A DNA stretch of 64,000 nt from Spelaeicoccus albus (lineage in GTDB: Bacteria > Actinomycetota > Actinomycetes > Actinomycetales > Brevibacteriaceae), in contig NZ_JACBZP010000001.1 of assembly GCF_013409065.1 (NCBI RefSeq), forward strand, positions 2,294,001 through 2,358,000. Reading direction: 5' to 3'. Under the pieces are notes generated by a model, which saw nothing but the letters and a program-made list of their open reading frames with translations, did not search any database and was not told the origin of the DNA. Below, piece by piece: positions 9,700-18,674 of this stretch. Within the stretch, counting starts at the first letter, position 1, and each line of letters begins with the position of its first letter. The position numbers and the translations under genes are program-made.

Positions 9700-11106
9700 A
9701 TGGGCGAATTGCATGATCTGAGCGCCGCCGAGCAACGCGATGCGATCCGCCGCGGCGAACTCAGTTCCCGAGAACTTGTCGAACACTATCTGGAACGGAT
9801 CGCCGCCCGGAACGACGAGTTGGCGGCCTTCATCACTGTCACCGCCGACGAGGCCCGGGCCGCGGCGGCCGCCGCCGACGAACGGCAGGCGGCCGGCGGC
9901 CCGCTCGGCACATTGCACGGCATGCCGCTGGCGTTCAAGGACTTGACCGACACGGCGGGCGTGCGCACCACGTACGGCAGCGCTGCGTTTGAGCACCACG
10001 TGCCGACCAGGAATGCGCCAATGGTGCGGGCAATGAACGATGCGGGCGCCGTCAGTGTCGGGAAGACCAACGTGCCCGAGTTCGGGCTGACCGGATACAC
10101 CGAGAACCTGATAGCGCCGCCGGCCCGGCTGCCCGCCGACACTCGGCTCAGCCCCGCCGGATCGTCGGGCGGCTCCGCCGTGGCGGTCGCCGCGGGGCTC
10201 ATCCCGTTCGGCCCCGGCACGGACGGCGGGGGCTCGATTCGGATTCCCGCAGCGGCGACCGGCCTGATCGGGCTGAAACCGAACCGCGGCCGGGTCCCGA
10301 GCGGTTCGGCGCAGGAGGATCTTGCCGGCGTGGCGGTGGCCGGACCACTGGCCCGCACCGCCGAGGACGCCGGACTCTTGCTCGACGCGCTCGTCACGGG
10401 GCCCCCGCCCCGCGCCGTCACGGCAGCACCCGCCGGCCTGTCGTTCCGCGAGGCGGCGCGGCGTGCACCGGCGAGGCTGCGCATTGGCGTCAGCACGGCG
10501 TCCCCGTTCGACGGCTGGTGCGACACATCACTGTCGACCGAGGCCCGGAACTCGATGGACGCGGCCGTCCGTACCCTCGTTGCGGCGGGCCATACGGTCG
10601 ACAACGTCGACATCGACTACGGCACCGACTATCCGGACGCATTCACCGCAGTGTGGACGTCGGGCGTGGCGACCCTCGGACTTCCGGACGGAGGTCAGGA
10701 ACGGCTGACCCCGTTGACGCAAATGTTCCGCCGCCGGGCCGCCGCGGCGTCCGGACCCGATCTGACTCGCGCCGTGGGCGCCTTACGTCGGTTCGAGGCC
10801 CGCGTGATCAAGCAATATTCCGCATGCGACGTCATCCTGACGCCGGCACTCACCCGGCTGCCGCCGCCGATCGGCTGGTATTGGGAAGGCGACGCCGACC
10901 TCGACTACAGGCGCCAATGCGAATACAGCCCGTACACGTCGATGCTCAACGTGGTCGGCCTGCCGGCGATCACCGTGCCCACGTGGTGGGCGCCGTCGGG
11001 GCTGTCGATGAGCGCGCAACTGATCGGCCGGCCCAGCGACGAAGCAACCCTACTGTCGTTGGCCGGCGAGCTCGCGCGGGGCATCACGCCGGCCGGTCGC
11101 GGCTGA
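9700..11106 (+). CDS. Amidase signature (AS) family hydrolase
   Basis: 468 residues. The Ser-cisSer-Lys triad is visible: Lys80 in MPLAFKD, the serines of AGSSGGSAVAVAAG at 155-156, and the nucleophile Ser179 in GTDGGGSIRIPAA. The C-terminal part (SPYTSMLNVVGLPAITVP) is the usual closing motif. Family members hydrolyse carboxylic amides, and the group includes GatA. There is no gatB or gatC nearby, so this is more likely a free-standing aliphatic or aryl amidase than a tRNA amidotransferase subunit. Its last 57 bp overlap the convergent symporter gene. Confidence 0.87.
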   Translation: MGELHDLSAAEQRDAIRRGELSSRELVEHYLERIAARNDELAAFITVTADEARAAAAAADERQAAGGPLGTLHGMPLAFKDLTDTAGVRTTYGSAAFEHHVPTRNAPMVRAMNDAGAVSVGKTNVPEFGLTGYTENLIAPPARLPADTRLSPAGSSGGSAVAVAAGLIPFGPGTDGGGSIRIPAAATGLIGLKPNRGRVPSGSAQEDLAGVAVAGPLARTAEDAGLLLDALVTGPPPRAVTAAPAGLSFREAARRAPARLRIGVSTASPFDGWCDTSLSTEARNSMDAAVRTLVAAGHTVDNVDIDYGTDYPDAFTAVWTSGVATLGLPDGGQERLTPLTQMFRRRAAAASGPDLTRAVGALRRFEARVIKQYSACDVILTPALTRLPPPIGWYWEGDADLDYRRQCEYSPYTSMLNVVGLPAITVPTWWAPSGLSMSAQLIGRPSDEATLLSLAGELARGITPAGRG

Positions 11107-12492
11107 AATGCCTTCCCAGGCCGCCACGACCAGCACGTTGACGCCCAGGCCGATGATGCCCTCGCTGACGGCCCACGGCGGCACCAGCCAGAACGTGTAC
11201 ACGATGACGACCGCCAGGCCGGCAAGGATCCCGGCAATGATCGCCTGGGCGCTGATGCGTCGCCGGAACAGCAGCGCCGCGCCGATTGCCGGTGCCAGCT
11301 GATCGAGCCCGGAGAAAGTCAGCAACAGCAGATTGGCCAAGAGGTCCGGCATCACGATGGCCAAGATCAGGGACGCCGCGGTGGCGGCCACGACAGTCAC
11401 CTGGGTGACCGTGTATTGCCGGCGAGCGGACTTCACCCGGGCGATGTTGCGTGAGACAAGAGTGGAAATCGCAATCAACAAGACGGCCGACGGAACCATT
11501 GCCGTCGTGATCCCCGCCACGGCCAGCACGCCGATCAGCCAGTCCGGGAACATCCGGCCGGCCAGGTGCAGCAGTGCGGCGTCCGCGTCGGTGGACCGAC
11601 CGAGGATCACTACCGCGACGTAGCCGACGATCAGCGGCATCACGATGAACGTGTTGTAGATCGGCAACCACAAGTAGTTGCGGCGAAGAACTGTGGAATT
11701 TCGGGCTGCCAGGACGGGCGGCCAGCCATGCGGCAGCGTCATGAACGCAACGCCGATCGCGCTGATGGCCATATTGGAGATGTACCAGGGGATGCCGTAG
11801 TCGCCCCGGCCGTGCACCGACAACAGCGACGGCATCGTCTCCTGCACTTGATGGAACACATTCGTGAAGCCGCCGGTGAAATGGATCGGGATGGCGATGC
11901 AGACGACGAACAGCATGATGAGCATGAGCGCATCCTTGAAGTACGCGGTCGTGGCAACGCCGCGCAGCCCGGACCAGAGGACGAACGCGACAACGAGAAT
12001 GAACGCGATGACCATCGACCACACGCCGGTGGTGTGATTGCCGGTCACCAGCTGAACTATCAAACCGAGCCCGGTGATCTGCAATTGCAGGTACGGCAGC
12101 AAGAACACGACGCCGGCAATTCCGGCCAGCGTGCCGAGCGTGCGCGACGAATACGAGTTTTCGAGGAAGTCGGCTTGCGTCAAGTGTCCGTGCGACTTCG
12201 CCATCCGCCAGATTTTAGGCGCGATGAAGTAGAGCAGCAGGTAGCCGAGCGGCACATACGGCATCGAGTAGAAGGCCGCGGCGCCCCCGGATACGACAAG
12301 TCCGGCAGTGCCGAGGAACGTGAAGGTCGTGAAAGTTTCGCCCGCTTGCAACAGCCACGTCGTGGCAACTCCGAAGCGCCGCCCGCCCACTGTCCAGTCG
12401 GCCAGGTCGGTATTCGGGTGCCGGCGTCCGATGAAGCCGAGGACGGCGACCAGGACGATCCCGCCGAGGGTGACGAATTCGATGGTGCTCAT
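11050..12492 (-). CDS. Sodium:solute symporter (SSS family)
   Basis: 480 residues with about 13 predicted membrane helices. The N-terminus MSTIEFVTLGGIVLVAVLGF is followed by DLADWTVGGRRFG and ETFTTFTFLGTAG, typical of the SSS family (PutP/PanF/SglT fold). It would import an organic solute with Na+. The substrate is not readable. Its ATG overlaps the stop of the DUF3311 gene by four bases (ATGA), which in turn overlaps the M20 hydrolase gene, so hydrolase, small membrane protein and symporter form one operon. Import of an N-acylated or amide substrate followed by hydrolysis is a reasonable inference. Confidence 0.88.
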   Translation of the reverse strand: MSTIEFVTLGGIVLVAVLGFIGRRHPNTDLADWTVGGRRFGVATTWLLQAGETFTTFTFLGTAGLVVSGGAAAFYSMPYVPLGYLLLYFIAPKIWRMAKSHGHLTQADFLENSYSSRTLGTLAGIAGVVFLLPYLQLQITGLGLIVQLVTGNHTTGVWSMVIAFILVVAFVLWSGLRGVATTAYFKDALMLIMLFVVCIAIPIHFTGGFTNVFHQVQETMPSLLSVHGRGDYGIPWYISNMAISAIGVAFMTLPHGWPPVLAARNSTVLRRNYLWLPIYNTFIVMPLIVGYVAVVILGRSTDADAALLHLAGRMFPDWLIGVLAVAGITTAMVPSAVLLIAISTLVSRNIARVKSARRQYTVTQVTVVAATAASLILAIVMPDLLANLLLLTFSGLDQLAPAIGAALLFRRRISAQAIIAGILAGLAVVIVYTFWLVPPWAVSEGIIGLGVNVLVVAAWEGISAATGRRDAPRELAGQRQ

Positions 12493-12818
12493 CCGCGGGT
12501 CCTCCCGTCGGTGGTCCCGCCGGATGTCTTTTCCCGAGCCTCGGCCTCACGGGCCTCCGCGGCCCGGGTGGCCCGGTCATCGAGTTCGTCCTGCCGGCCG
12601 AGGTCGGGGCGCGTCTTCTCGATCAGTACCAGCACGAGCGTGACGAGCGCGCTGCCGGGGATGCAACTCCACCACAGGATGGTCGGCATCCCCAGGAACA
12701 AGTACGGACCGTTGAAGATCGGCAACCATTGCAAGGCAAACGCCGCAATGACCGGCAGCAGGCACAGTATGAGCCAGAGCGACTTCTGCTTGCGGGACGG
12801 CGTATCGGCGCGCCTCAT
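12489..12818 (-). CDS. DUF3311 small membrane protein
   Basis: 109 residues from ATG 12818. Two hydrophobic segments (SLWLILCLLPVIAAFALQW and the LFLGMPTILWWSCIPGSALV region) are followed by a charged, probably cytoplasmic tail. Small DUF3311 proteins are regularly encoded just before SSS symporters and are thought to act as an accessory subunit, comparable to YhdT with PanF in E. coli. It has ATGA overlaps on both sides. A longer frame back to 12941 lies inside the hydrolase gene and is rejected. Confidence 0.82.
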   Translation of the reverse strand: MRRADTPSRKQKSLWLILCLLPVIAAFALQWLPIFNGPYLFLGMPTILWWSCIPGSALVTLVLVLIEKTRPDLGRQDELDDRATRAAEAREAEAREKTSGGTTDGRTRG

Positions 12819-14017
12819 GCGTCCCGGCCCGCGAGCAGTCGCGCGCGCTGGCCGTCGTCGGTGGCCAGATCGATTGCCGTCCACGCCATGCTCACGCCGC
12901 CGTCGTACAGTGCCTGATCCGCGTCCGGCTCGGCACACCACCTGGCGAATTCGGGCTGATGGTTGGACGCACCGTGGGCATCGACCTTGATGGTCGGGTG
13001 GATTGCCGGCATGGCGAGCGACACATTGCCCATGTCCGTCGATCCGGCCTCGGCCAGCCGCTGCTGCATCGGCGTCCGGGTGAATGTGCGGCCCAGCGCC
13101 TCGGCATTTGCCCGGTAAAAGTCGACCATGGGATCGTCATTGCGGAACTCGGAGAATGCCGGCCATTCGTCGGCAATGTCGACGCTGCACCCGGTGGCGG
13201 TGGCGCCGGCTTCGAAGCATGCGCGGAGCCGCTTTTTCACGCCGTCCAGCTCGGCAATGGTATTGGCCCGCGCATCGTACAGCAGGTTGGTTTCGCTGGG
13301 CACGACGTTCGGCGCTTCGCCGCCCTTGGTGATGATGCCGTGGACGAGATCGCCGGGGTTCAGGTGCTGCCGGAGCAGGCCGATGGCGACTTGGGCGACG
13401 GTGGCGGCGTCGCCGGCGTTGATCCCTTCATTCGGCGCGGCGGCCGAGTGGGCCGCCTTGCCGGTGTAGGTGACGTCGAGGTCGACGACGGCTCGGGTGT
13501 AGTGGTCGGCGTACTCACTGGTGCCGGGGTGCACCATCATGGCGGCGTGGACACCGTCGAACACGCCGGCGTTCAACATGAAGATCTTGCCGCCGCCGAA
13601 TTCCTCGGCCGGGGTGCCGAAGACCTTGACCGTCACCCCTGCCGCATCGGCCACGTGGGCCAGCGCGATCCCGGCGGTGGCGGCGGCGCCGGCGATCACG
13701 TTGTGCCCGCACGCGTGGCCGACTCCCGGCAGTGCATCGAGTTCGGCGCAGATGCCGATCGTGAGGTCGCCGGAGCCGGCAGTGGCGACGAATGCCGTTG
13801 GCAGATCGGCAACGCCGCGCTCGATGGAGAAACCGTGCCGGCTCAAGACTGCCGTGATGGCGTCGGCCGTCCGATGTTCTTCGAACGCCACTTCCGGGTG
13901 TGCGTGCATATCGTGGCTGAGACCCACGACTTCGTCGCGGGCCGCAGCCGCAGCGCTCAGCGCGACTTCCTTCAGCTCGTTCCGGACGGCGGGCGTGGCA
14001 ACTGACGAGTCGGTCAT
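12815..14017 (-). CDS. M20 family metallo-amidohydrolase
   Basis: 400 residues of the M20 peptidase fold, AbgB/p-aminobenzoyl-glutamate or N-acyl-amino-acid hydrolase type. Metal-binding elements are visible: HAHPE (38-42), AELDALPGVGHACGHN (91-106) and TPAEEFGGGK (about 135-144). The lid domain follows (TYTGKAAHSAAAPNEGINA). These enzymes remove an acyl or aroyl group from an amino acid using two metal ions. AAAGG lies seven bases before the ATG. It is the first gene of the operon with DUF3311 and the symporter, which probably supplies its substrate. The identity of that substrate is unknown. Confidence 0.87.
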   Translation of the reverse strand: MTDSSVATPAVRNELKEVALSAAAAARDEVVGLSHDMHAHPEVAFEEHRTADAITAVLSRHGFSIERGVADLPTAFVATAGSGDLTIGICAELDALPGVGHACGHNVIAGAAATAGIALAHVADAAGVTVKVFGTPAEEFGGGKIFMLNAGVFDGVHAAMMVHPGTSEYADHYTRAVVDLDVTYTGKAAHSAAAPNEGINAGDAATVAQVAIGLLRQHLNPGDLVHGIITKGGEAPNVVPSETNLLYDARANTIAELDGVKKRLRACFEAGATATGCSVDIADEWPAFSEFRNDDPMVDFYRANAEALGRTFTRTPMQQRLAEAGSTDMGNVSLAMPAIHPTIKVDAHGASNHQPEFARWCAEPDADQALYDGGVSMAWTAIDLATDDGQRARLLAGRDA

Positions 14018-14029
14018 ATACCGGCCTTT

Positions 14030-14073
14030 CCAATAGGGCGCGTGGCGGGCGTCGGCAAGGCCCGCCCTATTGG
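14030..14073. promoter_or_regulatory. Inverted repeat before the M20 operon
   Basis: CCAATAGGGCG (14030-14040) and its exact complement (14063-14073) are separated by 22 bp. The spacer can itself pair as GGCGGGC (14044-14050) with GCCCGCC (14060-14066). The element starts 13 bp before the M20 start codon and lies between that operon and nanA. It could be a bipartite operator or a leader hairpin; no regulator gene is adjacent. Confidence 0.5.
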
Positions 14074-14151
14074 ATATTTCCAGGATGTGACCGCGTTCAC
14101 AAGTCGTCGCCCGGTGCGCGCGTCCGCGATTTCAGACTTGGCGGCGGCCAG

Positions 14152-15084
14152 TCACAGCAGACCGGCTTCGACGAGCTTGCCCTTGACGAATTCGGTGTCC
14201 GACGCGCTGAGCGGTAGGTACGGCGGCGCCGTCACCGGATTGTCGATGACGCCGAGCAAGTGCAATGCGGCCTTGAATGCGCCAAGAGCGGACGATGCCC
14301 GGCCCATCCGGTCGACGTCCGCGGCGTCCGTCAGCCCAAACAACCGAATGAGGCGCTCCTGCTCGGCTCGGGCGTCCTCCCACCGGCCTTCGGCGGTGGC
14401 GCGATAAAGCCGTACGTACCCGGCCGGGTCGACATTGCCGAGTCCCGGCACGTTCCCGTCGACGCCAAATCCGAATGCCGAGTCGACGGTGAGTTCGGAA
14501 CCGGTGAGGACCGAGAATCCGGCGAGGTTCGCATCGTGCGCCGCAAGCACCAGGGCGCGGATCCCCGCATCGTCACCGCTTGAATCCTTGACGCCGGCAA
14601 TGACGCCGTCGCGGCCGAGGTTCGTCAATAGGCCGGCAGACAGCTTCGTCCCGGTCGATACGGGGATGTCGTAAGCGAACACGGGCAGTGACGTAGCGGC
14701 CTTGACGTCGCGGAAGTGCCTGTCGATCTCGGCCGGGTGCGTCCGGGTGTAGAACGGCGCCGTGACGACCACGCCGTCCGCACCGAGTTCTTCGGCCTGC
14801 CGCACGTGTTCGATCACGCGTAGCGTCGCGGTATCGATGGCTCCGACCAAAACCGGCACCCGGCCGTCGGCTGCTGCCACTGCCGCGGCGACGGCCCGGC
14901 CGCGCTCGGCCGGCGGCAACAGGGCTGCTTCGCCGGTTGAGCCGAGGACGAACAGGCCGTCGACGCCGGCGCTCAATAAATGGTCGACGAGTCGCGTGAG
15001 CGAATTCTCGTCAACGGAGTAGTCGTCATTCAATGGCGTGACGAGCGGCGGGACGACCCCGGTCAAGCGGTCAATGGTTGTCAT
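14152..15084 (-). CDS. nanA: N-acetylneuraminate lyase-type aldolase
   Basis: 310 residues of the DHDPS/NAL TIM-barrel family. The carboxylate-binding motif is GSTGE (48-52), as in sialic-acid lyases, rather than the GTTGE of dihydrodipicolinate synthases. The catalytic Tyr138 is in FAYDIP and the Schiff-base Lys166 in GVKDSSG. PFYTRTHPAEIDRHF resembles corynebacterial NanA. The enzyme would cleave N-acetylneuraminate to N-acetylmannosamine and pyruvate. The strongest support is the neighbour: a NanT-like transporter 66 bp upstream in the same direction. nanE and nanK are not in this window. Another 2-keto-acid aldolase activity cannot be excluded. Confidence 0.78.
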   Translation of the reverse strand: MTTIDRLTGVVPPLVTPLNDDYSVDENSLTRLVDHLLSAGVDGLFVLGSTGEAALLPPAERGRAVAAAVAAADGRVPVLVGAIDTATLRVIEHVRQAEELGADGVVVTAPFYTRTHPAEIDRHFRDVKAATSLPVFAYDIPVSTGTKLSAGLLTNLGRDGVIAGVKDSSGDDAGIRALVLAAHDANLAGFSVLTGSELTVDSAFGFGVDGNVPGLGNVDPAGYVRLYRATAEGRWEDARAEQERLIRLFGLTDAADVDRMGRASSALGAFKAALHLLGVIDNPVTAPPYLPLSASDTEFVKGKLVEAGLL

Positions 15085-15103
15085 GAGTGCTCCTTGTTTT
15101 GCG

Positions 15104-15122
15104 GTACCGGGCTTCCCGGTAC
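15104..15122 (-). other. Intercistronic hairpin nanT-nanA
   Basis: An 8-bp perfect stem (GTACCGGG with CCCGGTAC, three-base loop) lies between the nanT stop and the nanA start. No T-tract follows on the transcribed strand, so it may modulate processing or relative expression rather than terminate. Confidence 0.45.
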
Positions 15123-15150
15123 GGGGTTGATAGTGGTGGCGACGGCGACG

Positions 15151-16617
15151 TCAAAACGCCGATGCCATGTCCTGCGTCGGTTTGCCGCCGTCGGCGGTGT
15201 CGCTGTCCCATACCGATTGCGGGTCGACGAGTTTTTGGATCCGGGTCGGGATATTGAATCCGATCAGGATCATCACGACGAAGGTGAGACCGAACGAGAG
15301 GACCGCCAACGCCGTCCCGAGCGGCATGGTGGTGGCCAGACTCGCGCCGAGGACCGGCGCCACGGCCCCGCCGAGTGCCCCGACGTTATAGCTGAACCCG
15401 AGGCCCGCAGCGCGCTTTTCCACGTCGAAGTATGCGCCGATCCACTTGGGGAGCAAGCCGGAAATTCCTTGACCGAAGACCTGTTGGACAAAGAGCAGGA
15501 GCCCGAGCAGGATCAGGCTGTTCCCGCCGATGGCAAAGACCGGGAAGATCACGATCTGTGAAATGAGCAGGCTCACCCAGTAGGCGCGCCTGGTGCCGAA
15601 CTTGTCGCCCGTGAACCCGGCCACCCAGCAGCCGACTGCGGCGCCGAAGCCGGAGAAGAACAGCACATTGGACACGTCGTGCGCCGAATAGTGCAGTCCC
15701 GTCTTCAAATAGGTCGGCAGCAGTGCTTGGATGGGCCACGAATAGAGGAACGCGCAGAACACCGTGAACATCACGATGAGCCCGATCGCCCAGCGCTTCC
15801 CGGTGAACTGGACCATGTACGAGACGAAGACGGCAGCCGTGATGACGCCGAGCACTGCGACGAGCCAGCCGGGGGCGGTCTCGGAGAAGATGACGATGAG
15901 TGCCGTAATGGCGATGAGTGCCGTGATCACGTTGACTGCCGTGAACTTGCCGGTGAACAAGACCGACAGCATGTCGGGCGTGCGCTTCGTATCGCCGCGT
16001 CGGGCGGCCGCGTCCTGCCACGACGTGGATTCGGGCAGGCTGCGACGCAGCCAGAGCGTGATGACTATCGGGATGAGCCCGATCGCGAACAGCGCCCGCC
16101 AACCGAATTGCGGGACGACGAGTGCGTAGCATTGTGCTGCCACGACTGTGCCGATGGAGTAGCCGGAGATCAAGAACCCGCTGGCCTTGTTGCGCATGCG
16201 GGCCGGCCACGATTCGATCACGTAGGTCGAGCTGGTGCCGTATTCGCCGGCCATGCCGAGACCGATCATGAGTCTGGCGGCGAACAAAACCCAGTAGGCG
16301 GGAGCGATCGCGCAGATCAGCGATCCGACGGAAAACAGCACGATGGACGTGATCATGGCGTCCTTGCGGCCGAACCTGTCGCCGATGGCACCGATCGCCA
16401 GCCCGCCGAACCAGCGGCTGATGAACGCCGCCGAGATGAGACTTGCCGCTTGCACGGTGGTGAGGTGGAACTCTTGGGAAATCTCGGTCAGAACCAGGGT
16501 GATGAGGACGAAATCGAATCCGTCGAGAAAGTAGCCGAGCCATGCGGCGATGAAGGATTTCCACTGGCTCGCGGAAATTTCTCGGTACCAGGCGGTGCGC
16601 GTCTTTGCTTCGCTCAT
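15151..16617 (-). CDS. nanT: NanT-like sialic acid MFS transporter
   Basis: About 488 residues. The sequence follows E. coli NanT closely in several blocks: [20 protein letters not shown], the [18 protein letters not shown] segment, [37 protein letters not shown] and [18 protein letters not shown]. It also has the longer central region (about 14 helices) that separates NanT from ordinary 12-helix sugar porters. It would import N-acetylneuraminate with protons. The start is the internal ATG 16617, with GGAG seven bases upstream. It leads an apparent two-gene operon with nanA and has a candidate operator in its promoter region. Confidence 0.85.
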   Translation of the reverse strand: MSEAKTRTAWYREISASQWKSFIAAWLGYFLDGFDFVLITLVLTEISQEFHLTTVQAASLISAAFISRWFGGLAIGAIGDRFGRKDAMITSIVLFSVGSLICAIAPAYWVLFAARLMIGLGMAGEYGTSSTYVIESWPARMRNKASGFLISGYSIGTVVAAQCYALVVPQFGWRALFAIGLIPIVITLWLRRSLPESTSWQDAAARRGDTKRTPDMLSVLFTGKFTAVNVITALIAITALIVIFSETAPGWLVAVLGVITAAVFVSYMVQFTGKRWAIGLIVMFTVFCAFLYSWPIQALLPTYLKTGLHYSAHDVSNVLFFSGFGAAVGCWVAGFTGDKFGTRRAYWVSLLISQIVIFPVFAIGGNSLILLGLLLFVQQVFGQGISGLLPKWIGAYFDVEKRAAGLGFSYNVGALGGAVAPVLGASLATTMPLGTALAVLSFGLTFVVMILIGFNIPTRIQKLVDPQSVWDSDTADGGKPTQDMASAF

Positions 16618-16669
16618 TCGTGGTCTCCAAAACTGCGGCAACTCGGTTGCCGATGGATGGCATGACATA

Positions 16670-16684
16670 GGACATCAGACGTCC
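16670..16684. promoter_or_regulatory. Candidate operator upstream of nanT
   Basis: GGACATCAGACGTCC is a 15-bp imperfect palindrome: the outer GGAC/GTCC pair exactly, and the mismatches are confined to one pair flanking the centre. It lies 53-67 bp upstream of the nanT start codon, close to A+T-rich sequence that could hold the promoter. Sialic-acid operons are usually controlled by GntR- or RpiR-type repressors; none is encoded next to the pair. Confidence 0.4.
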
Positions 16685-16790
16685 AACATGTGACAAACCT
16701 AGCATTGGGAGATCCGGCGTGTAAACACGAGGTGCCGACCGGATCGTTTCCGGTCGGCACCACTGCGCACGGCTTCGCCGCGTGACGAGC

Positions 16791-17765
16791 CTAGGGGATC
16801 AATACGACCTTCCCCGTCGTCTGACGCCCCTCCAGATCGCGGTGGGCCCGGGCGGCATCGCGGAGCGGGTAGGTTGCGCCCACCCGGAAGTTCAGCCAGC
16901 CGGCGCTCAAGCCGTCAAAGAGCATCGACGCCCGGGTATCGAGCTCTTCGCGCGTCAACGCGAAATGCGCGAGCGTCGGGCGCGTCAGCGACAACGAGCC
17001 GGCCGAGTTGAGGCGTTGAATGTCGAACGGCGGCACCTGCCCGCTGGCACCGCCGAACAAAACGAGCGTTCCGCGGACGGCCAGGGACTCGAGACTGGCG
17101 TCGAACGTGTCCTTGCCGACCCCGTCATAGACGACATCGACGCCGCGTCCGGACGTCAGATCGCGCACCGTCCCGGCAATGTCGACGCCGGGGCCGTAGA
17201 GGAACACGTCGTCGGCGCCGGCGCCGCGGGAGAGCTCCGCCTTCTCGTCGGTGCCGACGGTCGTGATCACGCGCGCGCCCAGATGCTTGAGAATTTGCGT
17301 GAGCAGAAGCCCGACGCCGCCGGCTCCGGCATGCACGAGAGCCGTGGTACCGCTCCCGGCCGGGTAGCTCGACGTCGCCAGGTACTGGGCGGTCAGCCCC
17401 TGCAACGGGATGGCTGCCGCGGTCGTGTCGTCGACGCCGTCCGGCACGGTGAGCGCACGGGCGGCGTTGACGACTGCCAGGGTGGAATAGCTGCCGGGGG
17501 AGTCGTGCCAGGCGACGCGGTCACCGACCGCATGGCTCGTGACGCCCTCGCCGACCGCTGCGACGGTTCCGGCGCCTTCCGAACCCGGGATATGCGGGTA
17601 ATCCATCGGGTACACCCCGGACCGCTTGTACGTATCGATGAAGTTCACGCCGGCGCCCGCCGTCTTCACGAGCAACTGCCCGGCGTCGGGGACCGGGTCC
17701 GCGACGTCGACGAACTCGAGAACCTCCGGTCCGCCTGCCCGCATTGCCTGAATCGCTTGCGCCAT
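16791..17765 (-). CDS. NADPH:quinone oxidoreductase, zinc-independent MDR
   Basis: 324 residues. The N-terminal GroES-like domain contains GAGVNFIDTYKRSGVYP and the HIPGSEGAGTV motif; the Rossmann domain contains LVHAGAGGVGLLLTQ. The zinc-ligand cysteines of alcohol dehydrogenases are absent, which together with the YKRSG motif marks the quinone reductase (QOR) group. It reduces quinones or enones with NADPH. ATG 17765 is preferred over an upstream ATG at 17780 because GGAGG lies five bases before it. It is downstream of the methyltransferase gene on the same strand, with 83 bp between. Confidence 0.88.
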   Translation of the reverse strand: MAQAIQAMRAGGPEVLEFVDVADPVPDAGQLLVKTAGAGVNFIDTYKRSGVYPMDYPHIPGSEGAGTVAAVGEGVTSHAVGDRVAWHDSPGSYSTLAVVNAARALTVPDGVDDTTAAAIPLQGLTAQYLATSSYPAGSGTTALVHAGAGGVGLLLTQILKHLGARVITTVGTDEKAELSRGAGADDVFLYGPGVDIAGTVRDLTSGRGVDVVYDGVGKDTFDASLESLAVRGTLVLFGGASGQVPPFDIQRLNSAGSLSLTRPTLAHFALTREELDTRASMLFDGLSAGWLNFRVGATYPLRDAARAHRDLEGRQTTGKVVLIP

Positions 17766-17848
17766 CTGTGCCTCCATCATTGGTGCGTGATTTTCGGTGT
17801 GAATGCCGATTAGTCGGACAACCGCTCGCGTAGTTCACCTTATTCCGC

Positions 17849-18655
17849 CTACCGCTCGTGCCGGGTCGCCGTCGGCGGGGGCTTGTGTTGTCGGGGCGCC
17901 GCGGTACCCGCCGGCGCAGTCAGCAGATGAAGCAGGTACCCGTACGACAGGCCTGTCGCATCCGGATGACGCGCAAGCCAGTCGCCGGCGACCTCGGACG
18001 GGAATTCCATCCGGAGAACGGCGGCCAGGTCGGCGCGGGAGTCGAACGACCAACTGCTCATGACCGGGTTGGTCTCGGCCCCGCGATCGGCCCACCAGCG
18101 GTGAATGGCACGACCCTCGCCTTGAGCGTCGGCCCATGAACTCTCGGCCAGCAGGTCGGCGAACTCTCCCCGGCGCTGATCGTTGTCGATCACGACGAGT
18201 GAGCCGCCCGGCCGTAACACTCGCATGACCTCGTCCAGTCCGGGGTCGCAGTCGTTCTCGTCACTGGGAAAGAAATAGGCGAACCGGGCGTGGACGACGT
18301 CGACGGAGTCGCCCGGCAGCGGAATATGTTCGGCCGATCCACGCAATACCGTCGCCCCACCCGATCGGGCACGCGCGGCAGGGAGCAGCGCGGCGTCCGG
18401 TTCGATGCCGATGACCTCGCGGGCGTCGGCGGCGTACCGGGGCAGCCAGTAACCGGTGCCGCAACCCAAGTCGACGATGCGCTTGCCGGCCCACGGAGCA
18501 GCCCCGATCAGCTCATGCCAGAGCGTGTCGTCATGATCGATCGCCGCGTTTTCGATTTCGTAGAGCTCGGGATGGAGACCCTGGTTCGGGGCCTTGGCGA
18601 AGTCGGCGGGCGCGTTCCCGGACGTCGGGGACTGCTCATTCCATAGCGACGGCAT
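17849..18655 (-). CDS. Class I SAM-dependent methyltransferase
   Basis: 268 residues. Motif I, VDLGCGTGYWLPRYA, is near residue 62; GIEPDAALLPAA (motif II) and DVVHARFAYFF (motif III) follow. This is the Methyltransf_11 type fold. The DPGLDEVMRVLRPGGSLVVID segment is the usual post-core element. The substrate is unknown. AGGAG precedes the ATG, and the gene lies only 19 bp downstream of pcrA, so it is probably read from the pcrA promoter; no functional link to DNA repair is evident. It ends in a Pro/Lys-rich tail. Confidence 0.83.
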   Translation of the reverse strand: MPSLWNEQSPTSGNAPADFAKAPNQGLHPELYEIENAAIDHDDTLWHELIGAAPWAGKRIVDLGCGTGYWLPRYAADAREVIGIEPDAALLPAARARSGGATVLRGSAEHIPLPGDSVDVVHARFAYFFPSDENDCDPGLDEVMRVLRPGGSLVVIDNDQRRGEFADLLAESSWADAQGEGRAIHRWWADRGAETNPVMSSWSFDSRADLAAVLRMEFPSEVAGDWLARHPDATGLSYGYLLHLLTAPAGTAAPRQHKPPPTATRHER

Positions 18656-18674
18656 GGCTCTCCTGTCGGGGCGG

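Noticed and set aside
9700-11106. GatA subunit of the Asp/Glu-tRNA amidotransferase.
   Set aside because: gatB and gatC are absent nearby and the gene has its own leaderless promoter; a free-standing amidase is more likely.
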